64,000 nucleotides of DNA from Diorhabda sublineata (Eukaryota; Arthropoda; Insecta; Coleoptera; Chrysomelidae), in contig NW_026614268.1 in assembly GCF_026230105.1 (NCBI RefSeq), forward strand, positions 1-64,000, given 5' to 3'. This document shows, piece after piece, positions 1-11,236 of the stretch (position 1 is the stretch's first letter; the number at the start of each line of letters is the position of its first letter). The position numbers and the translations under genes are program-made. A model generated the notes under the pieces. That model did not search any database. It worked only from the letters and a program-made list of their open reading frames with translations, and had not been told where the DNA came from.

Positions 1-20
1 CCATTGAAGTCCATTGAAGT
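1..20 (+). repeat. Internal 10-bp direct duplication within the monomer
   Basis: The monomer opens with 'ccattgaagt' twice in a row. In most other copies the first half ends in c instead of t, so the duplication is 9 of 10 bases. The core 'ttgaagtc' occurs at 14-21 and again at 71-78 in the same monomer, which suggests that the 147-bp unit itself contains remnants of shorter repeats. Confidence 0.85.
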
Positions 21-40
21 CAACTGTCACTTTGTGTTAA

Positions 41-54
41 TTGAAAATTTTCAA
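41..54. repeat. 14-bp perfect palindrome, present in most monomers
   Basis: The sequence ttgaaaattttcaa reads the same on both strands. It recurs at the same place in every monomer that continues with 'caaag'. Monomers that continue with 'ctaag' keep only the central 10 bp gaaaattttc. Copies at 56382-56397 and the equivalent site near 60.05 kb have 'atttgaaaa' upstream, which extends it to 16 bp. A function such as protein binding or a cruciform is not shown by the sequence. Confidence 0.9.
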
Positions 55-882
55 AGTCTATCTTCCTCATTTGAAGTCGAATTTCAACATTTCTTATATA
101 TTTGAGTGAGTTCGCATCTAACTCTGTCAGATATCGTCGAATAACATCCATTGAAGCCAATTGAAGTCAACTGTCACTTTGTGTTACTTGAAAATTTTCA
201 AAGTCTATCTTCCTCATTTGAAGTCGAAGTTCAACATTTCTTGTATATTTTAGTGAGTTCGCATCTAACTTTGTCAGATATCGTCGAATTTCATCCATTG
301 AAGCCCATTGAGGTCAACTGTCACTTTGTGTTAATTGAAAATTTTCTAAGTCTATCTTCCTCATTTGAAGTCGAAGTTCAACATTTCTTATATATTTGAG
401 TGAGTTCGCATCTAACACTGTCAGATATCGTCGAATAACATCCATTGAAGCCCATTGAGGTCAACTGTCACTTTGTGTTAACTGAAAATTTTCTAAGTCT
501 ATCTTCCTCATTTGAAGTCGAATTTTAACATTTCTTATATATTTGAGTGAGTTAGCATCTAACATTGTCAGATATCGTCGATTAATATCCATTGAAGCCC
601 ATTGAAATCAACTGTCACTTTGAGTTAATTGAAAATTTTCTAAGTCTATCTTCCTCATTTGAAGTCGAATTTCAACATTTCTCATATGTTTGAGTGAGTT
701 TGCGTCGAACTTTGTCAGATATCATCGAAAAACATCTTTTGAAGCCCATTGAAGCCAACTATCACTTTGTGTTAATTGAAAATTTTCAAAGTCTATCTTC
801 CTCATTTGAAGTCGAATTTCAACATTTCTTATATATTTGAGTGAGTTCGCATCTAACTCTGTCAGATATCTTCGAATAACAT

Positions 883-1026
883 CCATTGAAGCCCATTGAA
901 GCCAACTGTCACTTTGTGTTAATTGAAAATTTTCAAAGTCTATCTTCCTCATTTGACGTCGAATTTCAACATTTCTTATATATTGAGTGAGTTCGCATCT
1001 AACTATCAGATATCATCGAAAAACAT
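883..1026 (+). repeat. 144-bp monomer variant (left-domain marker)
   Basis: This unit has lost 3 bp: one t in 'tatttgag' (now 'tattgag') and two bases in 'aactctgtcag' (now 'aactatcag'). Further copies are at 2056-2199, 3817-3960 and 5578-5721, one per HOR copy, and I saw none after 6 kb. It is always followed by 'atcatcgaaaaacatctttt', a junction shared with the later 142-bp units, which suggests common descent. Confidence 0.93.
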
Positions 1027-2493
1027 CTTTTGAAGCCCATTGAAGCCAACTATCACTTTGTGTTAATTGAAAATTTTCAAAGTCTATCTTCCTCATTTGA
1101 AGTCGAATTTCAACATTTCTCATATATTTGAGTGAGTTTGCGTCTAACTTTGTCAGATATCTTCGAAAAACATCCATTGAAGTCCATTGAAGTCAACTGT
1201 CACTTTGTGTTAATTGAAAATTTTCAAAGTCTATCTTCCTCATTTGAAGTCGAATTTCAACATTTCTTATATATTTGAGTGAGTTCGCATCTAACTCTGT
1301 CAGATATCGTCGAATAACATCCATTGAAGCCCATTGAAGTCAACTGTCACTTTGTGTTACTTAAAAATTTTCAAAGTCTATCTTCCTCATTTGAAGTCGA
1401 AGTTCAACATTTCTTGTATATTTTAGTGAGTTCGCATCTAACTTTGTCAGATATCGTCGAATTTCATCCATTGAAGCCCATTGAGGTCAACTGTCACTTT
1501 GTGTTTATTGAAAATTTTCTAAGTCTATCTTCCTCATTTGAAGTCGAAGTTCAACATTTCTTATATATTTGAGTGAGTTCGCATCTAACACTGTCAGATA
1601 TCGTCGAATAACATCCATTGAAGCCCATTGAGGTCAACTGTCACTTTGTGTTAACTGAAAATTTTCTAAGTCTATCTTCCTCATTTGAAGTCGAATTTTA
1701 ACATTTCTTATATATTTGAGTGAGTTAGCATCTAACATTGTCAGATATCGTCGATTAACATCCATTGAAGCCCATTGAAATCAACTGTCACTTTGAGTTA
1801 ATTGAAAATTTTCTAAGTCTATCTTCCTCATTTGAAGTCGAATTTCAACATTTCTCATATGTTTGAGTGAGTTTGCGTCGAACTTTGTCAGATATCATCG
1901 AAAAACATCTTTTGAAGCCCATTGAAGCCAACTATCACTTTGTGTTAATTGAAAATTTTCAAAGTCTATCTTCCTCATTTGAAGTCGAATTTCAACATTT
2001 CTTATATATTTGAGTGAGTTCGCATCTAACTCTGTCAGATATCGTCGAATAACATCCATTGAAGCCCATTGAAGCCAACTGTCACTTTGTGTTAATTGAA
2101 AATTTTCAAAGTCTATCTTCCTCATTTGAAGTCGAATTTCAACATTTCTTATATATTGAGTGAGTTCGCATCTAACTATCAGATATCATCGAAAAACATC
2201 TTTTGAAGCCCATTGAAGCCAACTATCACTTTGTGTTAATTGAAAATTTTCAAAGTCTATCTTCCTCATTTGAAGTCGAATTTCAAAATTTTTTATATAT
2301 TTGAGTGAGTTCGCATCTAACTCTGTCAGATATCGTCGAATAACATCCATTGAAGCCCATTGAAGCCAACTGTCACTTTGTGTTTATTGAAAATTTTCAA
2401 AGTCTATCTTCCTCATTTGAAGTCGAATTTCAACATTTCTCATATATTTGAGTGAGTTTGCGTCTAACTTTGTCAGATATCTTCGAAAAACAT

Positions 2494-5400
2494 CCATTGA
2501 AGTCCATTGAAGTCAACTGTCACTTTGTGTTAATTGAAAATTTTCAAAGTCTATCTTCCTCATTTGAAGTCGAATTTCAACATTTCTTATATATTTGAGT
2601 GAGTTCGCATCTAACTCTGTCAGATATCGTCGAATAACATCCATTGAAGCCCATTGAAGCCAACTGTCACTTTGTGTTAATTGAAAATTTTCAAAGTCTA
2701 TCTTCCTCATTTGAAGTCGAATTTCAACATTTCTCATATATTTGAGTGAGTTTGCGTCTAACTTTGTCAGATATCTTCGAAAAACATCCATTGAAGTCCA
2801 TTGAAGTCAACTGTCACTTTGTGTTAATTGAAAATTTTCAAAGTCTATCTTCCTCATTTGAAGTCGAATTTCAACATTTCTTATATATTTGAGTGAGTTC
2901 GCATCTAACTCTGTCAGATATCGTCGAATAACATCCATTGAAGCCCATTGAAGTCAACTGTCACTTTGTGTTACTTAAAAATTTTCAAAGTCTATCTTCC
3001 TCATTTGAAGTCGAAGTTCAACATTTCTTGTATATTTTAGTGAGTTCGCATCTAACTTTGTCAGATATCGTCGAATTTCATCCATTGAAGCCCATTGAGG
3101 TCAACTGTCACTTTGTGTTAATTGAAAATTTTCTAAGTCTATCTTCCTCATTTGAAGTCGAAGTTCAACATTTCTTATATATTTGAGTGAGTTCGCATCT
3201 AACACTGTCAGATATCGTCGAATAACATCCATTGAAGCCCATTGAGGTCAACTGTCACTTTGTGTTAATTGAAAATTTTCTAAGTCTATCTTCCTCATTT
3301 GAAGTCGAATTTCAACATTTCTCATATGTTTGAGTGAGTTTGCGTCGAACTTTGTCAGATATCATCGAAAAACATCTTTTGAAGCCCATTGAAGCCAACT
3401 ATCACTTTGTGTTAATTGAAAATTTTCAAAGTCTATCTTCCTCATTTGAAGTCGAATTTTAACATTTCTTATATATTTGAGTGAGTTAGCATCTAACATT
3501 GTCAGATATCGTCGATTAACATCCATTGAAGCCCATTGAAATCAACTGTCACTTTGAGTTAATTGAAAATTTTCTAAGTCTATCTTCCTCATTTGAAGTC
3601 GAATTTCAACATTTCTCATATGTTTGAGTGAGTTTGCGTCGAACTTTGTCAGATATCATCGAAAAACATCTTTTGAAGCCCATTGAAGCCAACTATCACT
3701 TTGTGTTAATTGAAAATTTTCAAAGTCTATCTTCCTCATTTGAAGTCGAATTTCAACATTTCTTATATATTTGAGTGAGTTCGCATCTAACTCTGTCAGA
3801 TATCGTCGAATAACATCCATTGAAGCCCATTGAAGCCAACTGTCACTTTGTGTTAATTGAAAATTTTCAAAGTCTATCTTCCTCATTTGAAGTCGAATTT
3901 CAACATTTCTTATATATTGAGTGAGTTCGCATCTAACTATCAGATATCATCGAAAAACATCTTTTGAAGCCCATTGAAGCCAACTATCACTTTGTGTTAA
4001 TTGAAAATTTTCAAAGTCTATCTTCCTCATTTGAAGTCGAATTTCAACATTTCTTATATATTTGAGTGAGTTCGCATCTAACTCTGTCAGATATCGTCGA
4101 ATAACATCCATTGAAGCCCATTGAAGCCAACTGTCACTTTGTGTTTATTGAAAATTTTCAAAGTCTATCTTCCTCATTTGAAGTCGAATTTCAACATTTC
4201 TCATATATTTGAGTGAGTTTGCGTCTAACTTTGTCAGATATCTTCGAAAAACATCCATTGAAGTCCATTGAAGTCAACTGTCACTTTGTGTTAATTGAAA
4301 ATTTTCAAAGTCTATCTTCCTCATTTGAAGTCGAATTTCAACATTTCTTATATATTTGAGTGAGTTCGCATCTAACTCTGTCAGATATCGTCGAATAACA
4401 TCCATTGAAGCCCATTGAAGCCAACTGTCACTTTGTGTTAATTGAAAATTTTCAAAGTCTATCTTCCTCATTTGAAGTCGAATTTCAACATTTCTCATAT
4501 ATTTGAGTGAGTTTGCGTCTAACTTTGTCAGATATCTTCGAAAAACATCCATTGAAGTCCATTGAAGTCAACTGTCACTTTGTGTTAATTGAAAATTTTC
4601 AAAGTCTATCTTCCTCATTTGAAGTCGAATTTCAACATTTCTTATATATTTGAGTGAGTTCGCATCTAACTCTGTCAGATATCGTCGAATAACATCCATT
4701 GAAGCCCATTGAAGTCAACTGTCACTTTGTGTTACTTAAAAATTTTCAAAGTCTATCTTCCTCATTTGAAGTCGAAGTTCAACATTTTTTGTATATTTTA
4801 GTGAGTTCGCATCTAACTTTGTCAGATATCGTCGAATTTCATCCATTGAAGCCCATTGAGGTCAACTGTCACTTTGTGTTAATTGAAAATTTTCTAAGTC
4901 TATCTTCCTCATTTGAAGTCGAAGTTCAACATTTCTTATATATTTGAGTGAGTTCGCATCTAACACTGTCAGATATCGTCGAATAACATCCATTGAAGCC
5001 CATTGAGGTCAACTGTCACTTTGTGTTAATTGAAAATTTTCTAAGTCTATCTTCCTCATTTGAAGTCGAATTTCAACATTTCTCATATGTTTGAGTGAGT
5101 TTGCGTCGAACTTTGTCAGATATCATCGAAAAACATCTTTTGAAGCCCATTGAAGCCAACTATCACTTTGTGTTAATTGAAAATTTTCAAAGTCTATCTT
5201 CCTCATTTGAAGTCGAATTTTAACATTTCTTATATATTTGAGTGAGTTAGCATCTAACATTGTCAGATATCGTCGATTAACATCCATTGAAGCCCATTGA
5301 AATCAACTGTCACTTTGAGTTAATTGAAAATTTTCTAAGTCTATCTTCCTCATTTGAAGTCGAATTTCAACATTTCTCATATGTTTGAGTGAGTTTGCGT

Positions 5401-6015
5401 CGAACTTTGTCAGATATCATCGAAAAACATCTTTTGAAGCCCATTGAAGCCAACTATCACTTTGTGTTAATTGAAAATTTTCAAAGTCTATCTTCCTCAT
5501 TTGAAGTCGAATTTCAACATTTCTTATATATTTGAGTGAGTTCGCATCTAACTCTGTCAGATATCGTCGAATAACATCCATTGAAGCCCATTGAAGCCAA
5601 CTGTCACTTTGTGTTAATTGAAAATTTTCAAAGTCTATCTTCCTCATTTGAAGTCGAATTTCAACATTTCTTATATATTGAGTGAGTTCGCATCTAACTA
5701 TCAGATATCATCGAAAAACATCTTTTGAAGCCCATTGAAGCCAACTATCACTTTGTGTTAATTGAAAATTTTCAAAGTCTATCTTCCTCATTTGAAGTCA
5801 AATTTCAACATTTCTTATATATTTGAGTGAGTTCGCATCTAACTCTGTCAGATATCGTCGAATAACATCCATTGAAGCCCATTGAAGCCAACTGTCACTT
5901 TGTGTTAATTGAAAATTTTCAAAGTCTATCTTCCTCATTTGAAGTCGAATTTCAACATTTCTCATATATTTGAGTGAGTTTGCGTCTAACTTTGTCAGAT
6001 ATCTTCGAAAAACAT
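2494..6015 (+). repeat. Higher-order repeat, 12-mer of 1761 bp, two copies
   Basis: Copies are 2494-4254 and 4255-6015, each with eleven 147-bp units and one 144-bp unit. They agree closely. Differences I can see are a c-to-t change at 4788 and a g-to-a change at 5800 that removes a CpG. A third copy begins at 6016 with the same marker, but it has a different second unit and then departs, so the HOR ends in a hybrid. Confidence 0.88.
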
Positions 6016-7338
6016 CCATTGAAGTCCATTGAAGTCAACTGTCACTTTGTGTTAATTGAAAATTTTCAAAGTCTATCTTCCTCATTTGAAGTCGAATTTC
6101 AACATTTCTTATATATTTGAGTGAGTTCGCATCTAACTCTGTCAGATATCGTCGAATAACATCCATTGAAGCCCATTGAAGTCAACTGTCACTTTGTGTT
6201 ACTTGAAAATTTTCAAAGTCTATCTTCCTCATTTGAAGTCGAAGTTCAACATTTCTTGTATATTTTAGTGAGTTCGCATCTAACTTTGTCAGATATCTTC
6301 GAAAAACATCCATTGAAGTCCATTGAAGTCAACTGTCACTTTGTGTTAATTGAAAATTTTCAAAGTCTATCTTCCTCATTTGAAGTCGAATTTCAACATT
6401 TCTTATATATTTGAGTGAGTTCGCATCTAACTCTGTCAGATATCGTCGAATAACATCCATTGAAGCCCATTGAAGTCAACTGTCACTTTGTGTTACTTAA
6501 AAATTTTCAAAGTCTATCTTCCTCATTTGAAGTCGAAGTTCAACATTTCTTGTATATTTTAGTGAGTTCGCATCTAACTTTGTCAGATATCGTCGAATTT
6601 CATCCATTGAAGCCCATTGAGGTCAACTGTCACTTTGTGTTAATTGAAAATTTTCTAAGTCTATCTTCCTCATTTGAAGTCGAAGTTCAACATTTCTTAT
6701 ATATTTGAGTGAGTTCGCATCTAACACTGTCAGATATCGTCGAATAACATCCATTGAAGCCCATTGAGGTCAACTGTCACTTTGTGTTAATTGAAAATTT
6801 TCTAAGTCTATCTTCCTCATTTGAAGTCGAATTTCAACATTTCTCATATGTTTGAGTGAGTTTGCGTCGAACTTTGTCAGATATCATCGAAAAACATCTT
6901 TTGAAGCCCATTGAAGCCAACTATCACTTTGTGTTAATTGAAAATTTTCAAAGTCTATCTTCCTCATTTGAAGTCGAATTTTAACATTTCTTGTATATTT
7001 TAGTGAGTTCGCATCTAACTTTGTCAGATATCGTCGAATTTCATCCATTGAAGCCCATTGAGGTCAACTGTCACTTTGTGTTAATTGAAAATTTTCTAAG
7101 TCTATCTTCCTCATTTGAAGTCGAATTTTAACATTTCTTATATATTTGAGTGAGTTCCCATCTAACTCTGTCAGATATCGTCGAATAACATCCATTGAAG
7201 CCCATTGAAGTCAACTGTCACTTTGTGTTAATTGAAAATTTTCTAAGTTTATCTTCCTCATTTGAAGTCGAATTTTAACATTTCTTATATATTTGAGTGA
7301 GTTCGCATCTAGCTTTGTCAGATATCGTCGAATAGCAT

Positions 7339-7481
7339 CCATTGAAGCCCATTGAGGTCAACTGTCACTTTGTGTTAATTGAAAATTTTCAAAGTCTATC
7401 TTCCTCATTTGAAGTCGAACTTCAACATTTCTTGTATATTTTAGTGAGTTCGTCTAACTGTCAGATATCATCGAAAAACAT
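7339..7481 (+). repeat. 143-bp monomer variant
   Basis: The 'ttgtatattttagtgag' type of monomer here has the shortened 'gttcgtctaactgtcag' in place of the 4-bp longer standard form, so it is 147 minus 4. Similar 143-bp units occur in the copies at 11.6-11.7 kb, 17.3-17.4 kb, 27.1 kb, 41.8 kb and 45.6 kb. It combines two subtypes and may be a recombinant between them. Confidence 0.85.
7409..7425. repeat. Inverted repeat, 7-bp arms and 3-bp loop ('gaacttcaac' subtype)
   Basis: Arms ttgaagt and acttcaa flank a cga loop. This is the first copy of a subtype that has 'gaacttcaac' where other monomers have 'gaatttcaac' or 'gaagttcaac'. In those the second arm carries one mismatch. I see no example before this position. 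From about 13.6 kb onward the subtype is one of the commonest. Confidence 0.85.
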
Positions 7482-7628
7482 CTTTTGAAGCCCATTGAAG
7501 CCAACTGTCACTTTGTGTTAATTGAAAATTTTCTAAGTCTATCTTCCTCATTTGAAGTCGAATTTCAACATTTCTTATATATTTGAGTGAGTTCGCATCT
7601 AACACTGTCAGATATCGTCGAATAACAT

Positions 7629-7770
7629 CCATTGAAGCCCATTGAAGTCAACTGTCACTTTGTGTTAATTGAAAATTTTCTAAGTCTATCTTCCTCATTT
7701 GAAGTCGAATTTCAACATTTCTTATATATTGAGTGAGTTCGTCTAACTGTCAGATATCATCGAAAAACAT
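7629..7770 (+). repeat. 142-bp monomer variant (right-domain marker)
   Basis: This unit is five bases shorter than standard: 'tatttgag' has become 'tattgag', and 'gttcgcatctaactctgtcag' has lost four bases to become 'gttcgtctaactgtcag'. The next unit begins 'ctattg' or 'cttttg' rather than 'ccattg'. Many copies follow through to 62.6 kb. The TTCG....A spacing in the shortened part matches the start of the mammalian CENP-B box but not its CGGG end, so I do not call one. Confidence 0.92.
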
Positions 7771-7917
7771 CTTTTGAAGCCCATTGAAGCCAACTGTCAC
7801 TTTGTGTTAATTGAAAATTTTCTAAGTCTATCTTCCTCATTTGAAGTCGAATTTCAACATTTCTTATATATTTGAGTGAGTTCGCATCTAACACTGTCAG
7901 ATATCGTCGAATAACAT

Positions 7918-8062
7918 CCATTGAAGCCCATTGAAGTCAACTGTCACTTTGTGTTAATTGAAAATTTTCAGTCTATCTTCCTCATTTGAAGTCGAACTTC
8001 AACATTTCTTATATATTTGAGTGAGTTCGCATCTAACTCTTTCAGATATCGTCGAATAACAT
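7918..8062 (+). repeat. 145-bp monomer variant ('ttttcagtc')
   Basis: Two bases are missing where the standard has 'ttttcaaagtc'. The loss shortens the palindrome and shifts the forward frame. Copies recur at about 12.2, 14.4, 16.1, 17.9, 27.4, 31.6, 37.6, 42.0, 42.5, 45.8, 55.2 and 58.9 kb, nearly always after a 142- or 143-bp unit and one 147-bp unit. It therefore travels as part of a cassette. Confidence 0.9.
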
Positions 8063-10090
8063 CCATTGAAGCCCATTGAAGTCAACTGTCACTTTGTGTT
8101 AATTGAAAATTTTCTAAGTCTATCTTCCTCATTTGAAGTCGAATTTCAACATTTCTTATATATTGAGTGAGTTCGTCTAACTGTCAGATATCATCGAAAA
8201 ACATCTTTTGAAGCCCATTGAAGCCAACTGTCACTTTGTGTTAATTGAAAATTTTCTAAGTCTATCTTCCTCATTTGAAGTTGAATTTCAACATTTCTTA
8301 TATATTTGAGTGAGTTTGCGTCTAACTTTGTCAGATATCTTCGAAAAACATCCATTGAAGTCCATTGAAGTCAACTGTCACTTTGTGTTAATTGAAAATT
8401 TTCAAAGTCTATCTTCCTCATTTGAAGTCGAATTTCAACATTTCTTATATATTTGAGTGAGTTCGCATCTAACTCTGTCAGATATCGTCGAATAACATCC
8501 ATTGAAGCCCATTGAAGCCAACTGTCACTTTGTGTTAATTGAAAATTTTCAAAGTCTATCTTCCTCATTTGAAGTCGAATTTCAACATTTCTCATATATT
8601 TGAGTGAGTTTGCGTCTAACTTTGTCAGATATCTTCGAAAAACATCCATTGAAGTCCATTGAAGTCAACTGTCACTTTGTGTTAATTGAAAATTTTCAAA
8701 GTCTATCTTCCTCATTTGAAGTCGAATTTCAACATTTCTTATATATTTGAGTGAGTTCGCATCTAACTCTGTCAGATATCGTCGAATAACATCCATTGAA
8801 GCCCATTGAAGTCAACTGTCACTTTGTGTTACTTAAAAATTTTCAAAGTCTATCTTCCTCATTTGAAGTCGAAGTTCAACATTTCTTGTATATTTTAGTG
8901 AGTTCGCATCTAACTTTGTCAGATATCGTCGAATTTCATCCATTGAAGCCCATTGAGGTCAACTGTCACTTTGTGTTAATTGAAAATTTTCTAAGTCTAT
9001 CTTCCTCATTTGAAGTCGAATTTCAACATTTCTCATATGTTTGAGTGAGTTTGCGTCGAACTTTGTCAGATATCGTCGAATAACATCCATTGAAGCCCAT
9101 TGAAGTCAACTGTCACTTTGTGTTAATTGAAAATTTTCTAAGTCTATCTTCCTCATTTGAAGTCGAATTTCAACATTTCTTATATATTGAGTGAGTTCGT
9201 CTAACTGTCAGATATCATCGAAAAACATCTTTTGAAGCCCATTGAAGCCAACTGTCACTTTGTGTTAATTGAAAATTTTCTAAGTCTATCTTCCTCATTT
9301 GAAGTTGAATTTCAACATTTCTTATATATTTGAGTGAGTTTGCGTCTAACTTTGTCAGATATCTTCGAAAAACATCCATTGAAGTCCATTGAAGTCAACT
9401 GTCACTTTGTGTTAATTGAAAATTTTCAAAGTCTATCTTCCTCATTTGAAGTCGAATTTCAACATTTCTTATATATTTGAGTGAGTTCGCATCTAACTCT
9501 GTCAGATATCGTCGAATAACATCCATTGAAGCCCATTGAAGCCAACTGTCACTTTGTGTTAATTGAAAATTTTCAAAGTCTATCTTCCTCATTTGAAGTC
9601 GAATTTCAACATTTCTCATATATTTGAGTGAGTTTGCGTCTAACTTTGTCAGATATCTTCGAAAAACATCCATTGAAGTCCATTGAAGTCAACTGTCACT
9701 TTGTGTTAATTGAAAATTTTCAAAGTCTATCTTCCTCATTTGAAGTCGAATTTCAACATTTCTTATATATTTGAGTGAGTTCGCATCTAACTCTGTCAGA
9801 TATCGTCGAATAACATCCATTGAAGCCCATTGAAGTCAACTGTCACTTTGTGTTACTTAAAAATTTTCAAAGTCTATCTTCCTCATTTGAAGTCGAAGTT
9901 CAACATTTCTTGTATATTTTAGTGAGTTCGCATCTAACTTTGTCAGATATCGTCGAATTTCATCCATTGAAGCCCATTGAGGTCAACTGTCACTTTGTGT
10001 TAATTGAAAATTTTCTAAGTCTATCTTCCTCATTTGAAGTCGAATTTCAACATTTCTCATATGTTTGAGTGAGTTTGCGTCGAACTTTGT
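8051..10090 (+). repeat. Higher-order repeat, 7-mer of 1024 bp, two copies
   Basis: Sequence from about 8051 to 9074 is repeated at about 9075 to 10090. The period of 1024 is six 147-bp units and one 142-bp unit. Shared private changes include 'gaagttgaatttc' near 8280 and 9304. The two copies diverge after about 9064 and 10088 ('tcgtcgaataac' against 'tcatcgaaaaac'). Confidence 0.87.
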
Positions 10091-11236
10091 CAGATATCAT
10101 CGAAAAACATCTTTTGAAGCCCATTGAAGCCAACTATCACTTTGTGTTAATTGAAAATTTTCAAAGTCTATCTTCCTCATTTGAAGTCGAATTTTAACAT
10201 TTCTTATATATTTGAGTGAGTTAGCATCTAACATTGTCAGATATCGTCGATTAACATCCATTGAAGCCCATTGAAATCAACTGTCACTTTGAGTTAATTG
10301 AAAATTTTCTAAGTCTATCTTCCTCATTTGAAGTCGAATTTCAACATTTCTCATATGTTTGAGTGAGTTTGCGTCGAACTTTGTCAGATATCATCGAAAA
10401 ACATCTTTTGAAGCCCATTGAAGCCAACTATCACTTTGTGTTAATTGAAAATTTTCAAAGTCTATCTTCCTCATTTGAAGTCGAATTTCAACATTTCTTA
10501 TATATTTGAGTGAGTTCGCATCTAACTCTGTCAGATATCGTCGAATAACATCCATTGAAGCCCATTGAAGTCAACTGTCAGTTTGTGTTACTTGAAAATT
10601 TTCAAAGTCTATCTTCCTCATTTGAAGTCGAAGTTCAACATTTCTTGTATATTTTAGTGAGTTCGCATCTAACTTTGTCAGATATCGTCGAATTTCATCC
10701 ATTGAAGCCCATTGAGGTCAACTGTCACTTTGTGTTAATTGAAAATTTTCTAAGTCTATCTTCCTCATTTGAAGTCGAAGTTCAACATTTCTTATATATT
10801 TGAGTGAGTTCGCATCTAACACTGTCAGATATCGTCGAATAACATCCATTGAAGCCCATTGAGGTCAACTGTCACTTTGTGTTAATTGAAAATTTTCTAA
10901 GTCTATCTTCCTCATTTGAAGTCGAATTTTAACATTTCTTATATATTTGAGTGAGTTAGCATCTAACATTGTCAGATATCGTCGATTAACATCCATTGAA
11001 GCCCATTGAAATCAACTGTCACTTTGAGTTAATTGAAAATTTTCTAAGTCTATCTTCCTCATTTGAAGTCGAACTTCAACATTTCTTATATATTGAGTGA
11101 GTTCGTCTAACTGTCAGATATCATCGAAAAACATCTATTGAAGCCCATTGAAGCCAACTGTCACTTTGTGTTAATTGAAAATTTTCTAAGTCTATCTTCC
11201 TCATTTGAAGTCGAAGTTCAACATTTCTTGTATATT
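10091..11236 (+). repeat. Left-domain type satellite units
   Basis: Monomers here return to left-domain subtypes: 'cactttgagttaatt', 'catatgtttgagtgag' with 'gcgtcgaac', and 'gttagcatctaac'. The last units include a 142-bp unit ending near 11.13 kb. The stretch resembles 1-0.9 kb and 3.4-3.7 kb, which indicates reuse of older monomers between newer blocks. No gene is seen. Confidence 0.8.

Larger units (their letters stand above)
1..147 (+). repeat. Reference 147-bp satellite monomer
   Basis: The first complete copy is used as the reference phase, starting at 'ccattgaag'. The following units start at 148, 295, 442, 589, 736, 883, 1027 and 1174. Base content is 48 G+C of 147. Four CpG sites lie in it: one in 'gtcgaattt', one in 'gttcgcat' and two in 'tcgtcgaat'. 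The length equals the DNA length of a nucleosome core particle, which is established chromatin knowledge. Any link to nucleosome phasing here is inference. Confidence 0.95.
1..2493 (+). repeat. Higher-order repeat, 8-mer (1173 bp) and its 9-mer relative (1320 bp)
   Basis: The marker 'ccattgaagtccattgaag' occurs at 1, 1174 and 2494. The first block has seven 147-bp units and one 144-bp unit, making 1173 bp. The second repeats the same order of subtypes through its first eight units, but its eighth unit differs and an extra unit is added, giving 1320 bp. Differences between the copies are a few substitutions, for example 'attaatatcc' near 585 against 'attaacatcc' near 1758. Confidence 0.88.
6016..8050 (+). 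repeat. Transitional satellite stretch; new monomer lengths first appear
   Basis: This stretch starts with left-domain monomers. From about 6.98 kb it contains the first 143-bp (7339-7481), 142-bp (7629-7770) and 145-bp (7918-8062) units and the first 'gaacttcaac' unit. Local private changes include 'gttcccatct' near 7154 and 'aagtttatc' near 7246. Both recur in the copy at 11.2-12.3 kb. No gene or unique DNA is present. Confidence 0.85.

Noticed and set aside
110..123. RNA polymerase III B-box-like word 'gttcgcatc'
   Set aside because: It has one mismatch to the GTTCGANTC core and no convincing A box at a suitable distance. Chance similarity is likely in a word repeated hundreds of times.
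7629..7770. CENP-B box candidate in the 142-bp unit (TTCGTCTAACTGTCA)
   Set aside because: It matches TTCG....A of the mammalian motif, but the essential CGGG end is absent. The standard monomer matches even less.
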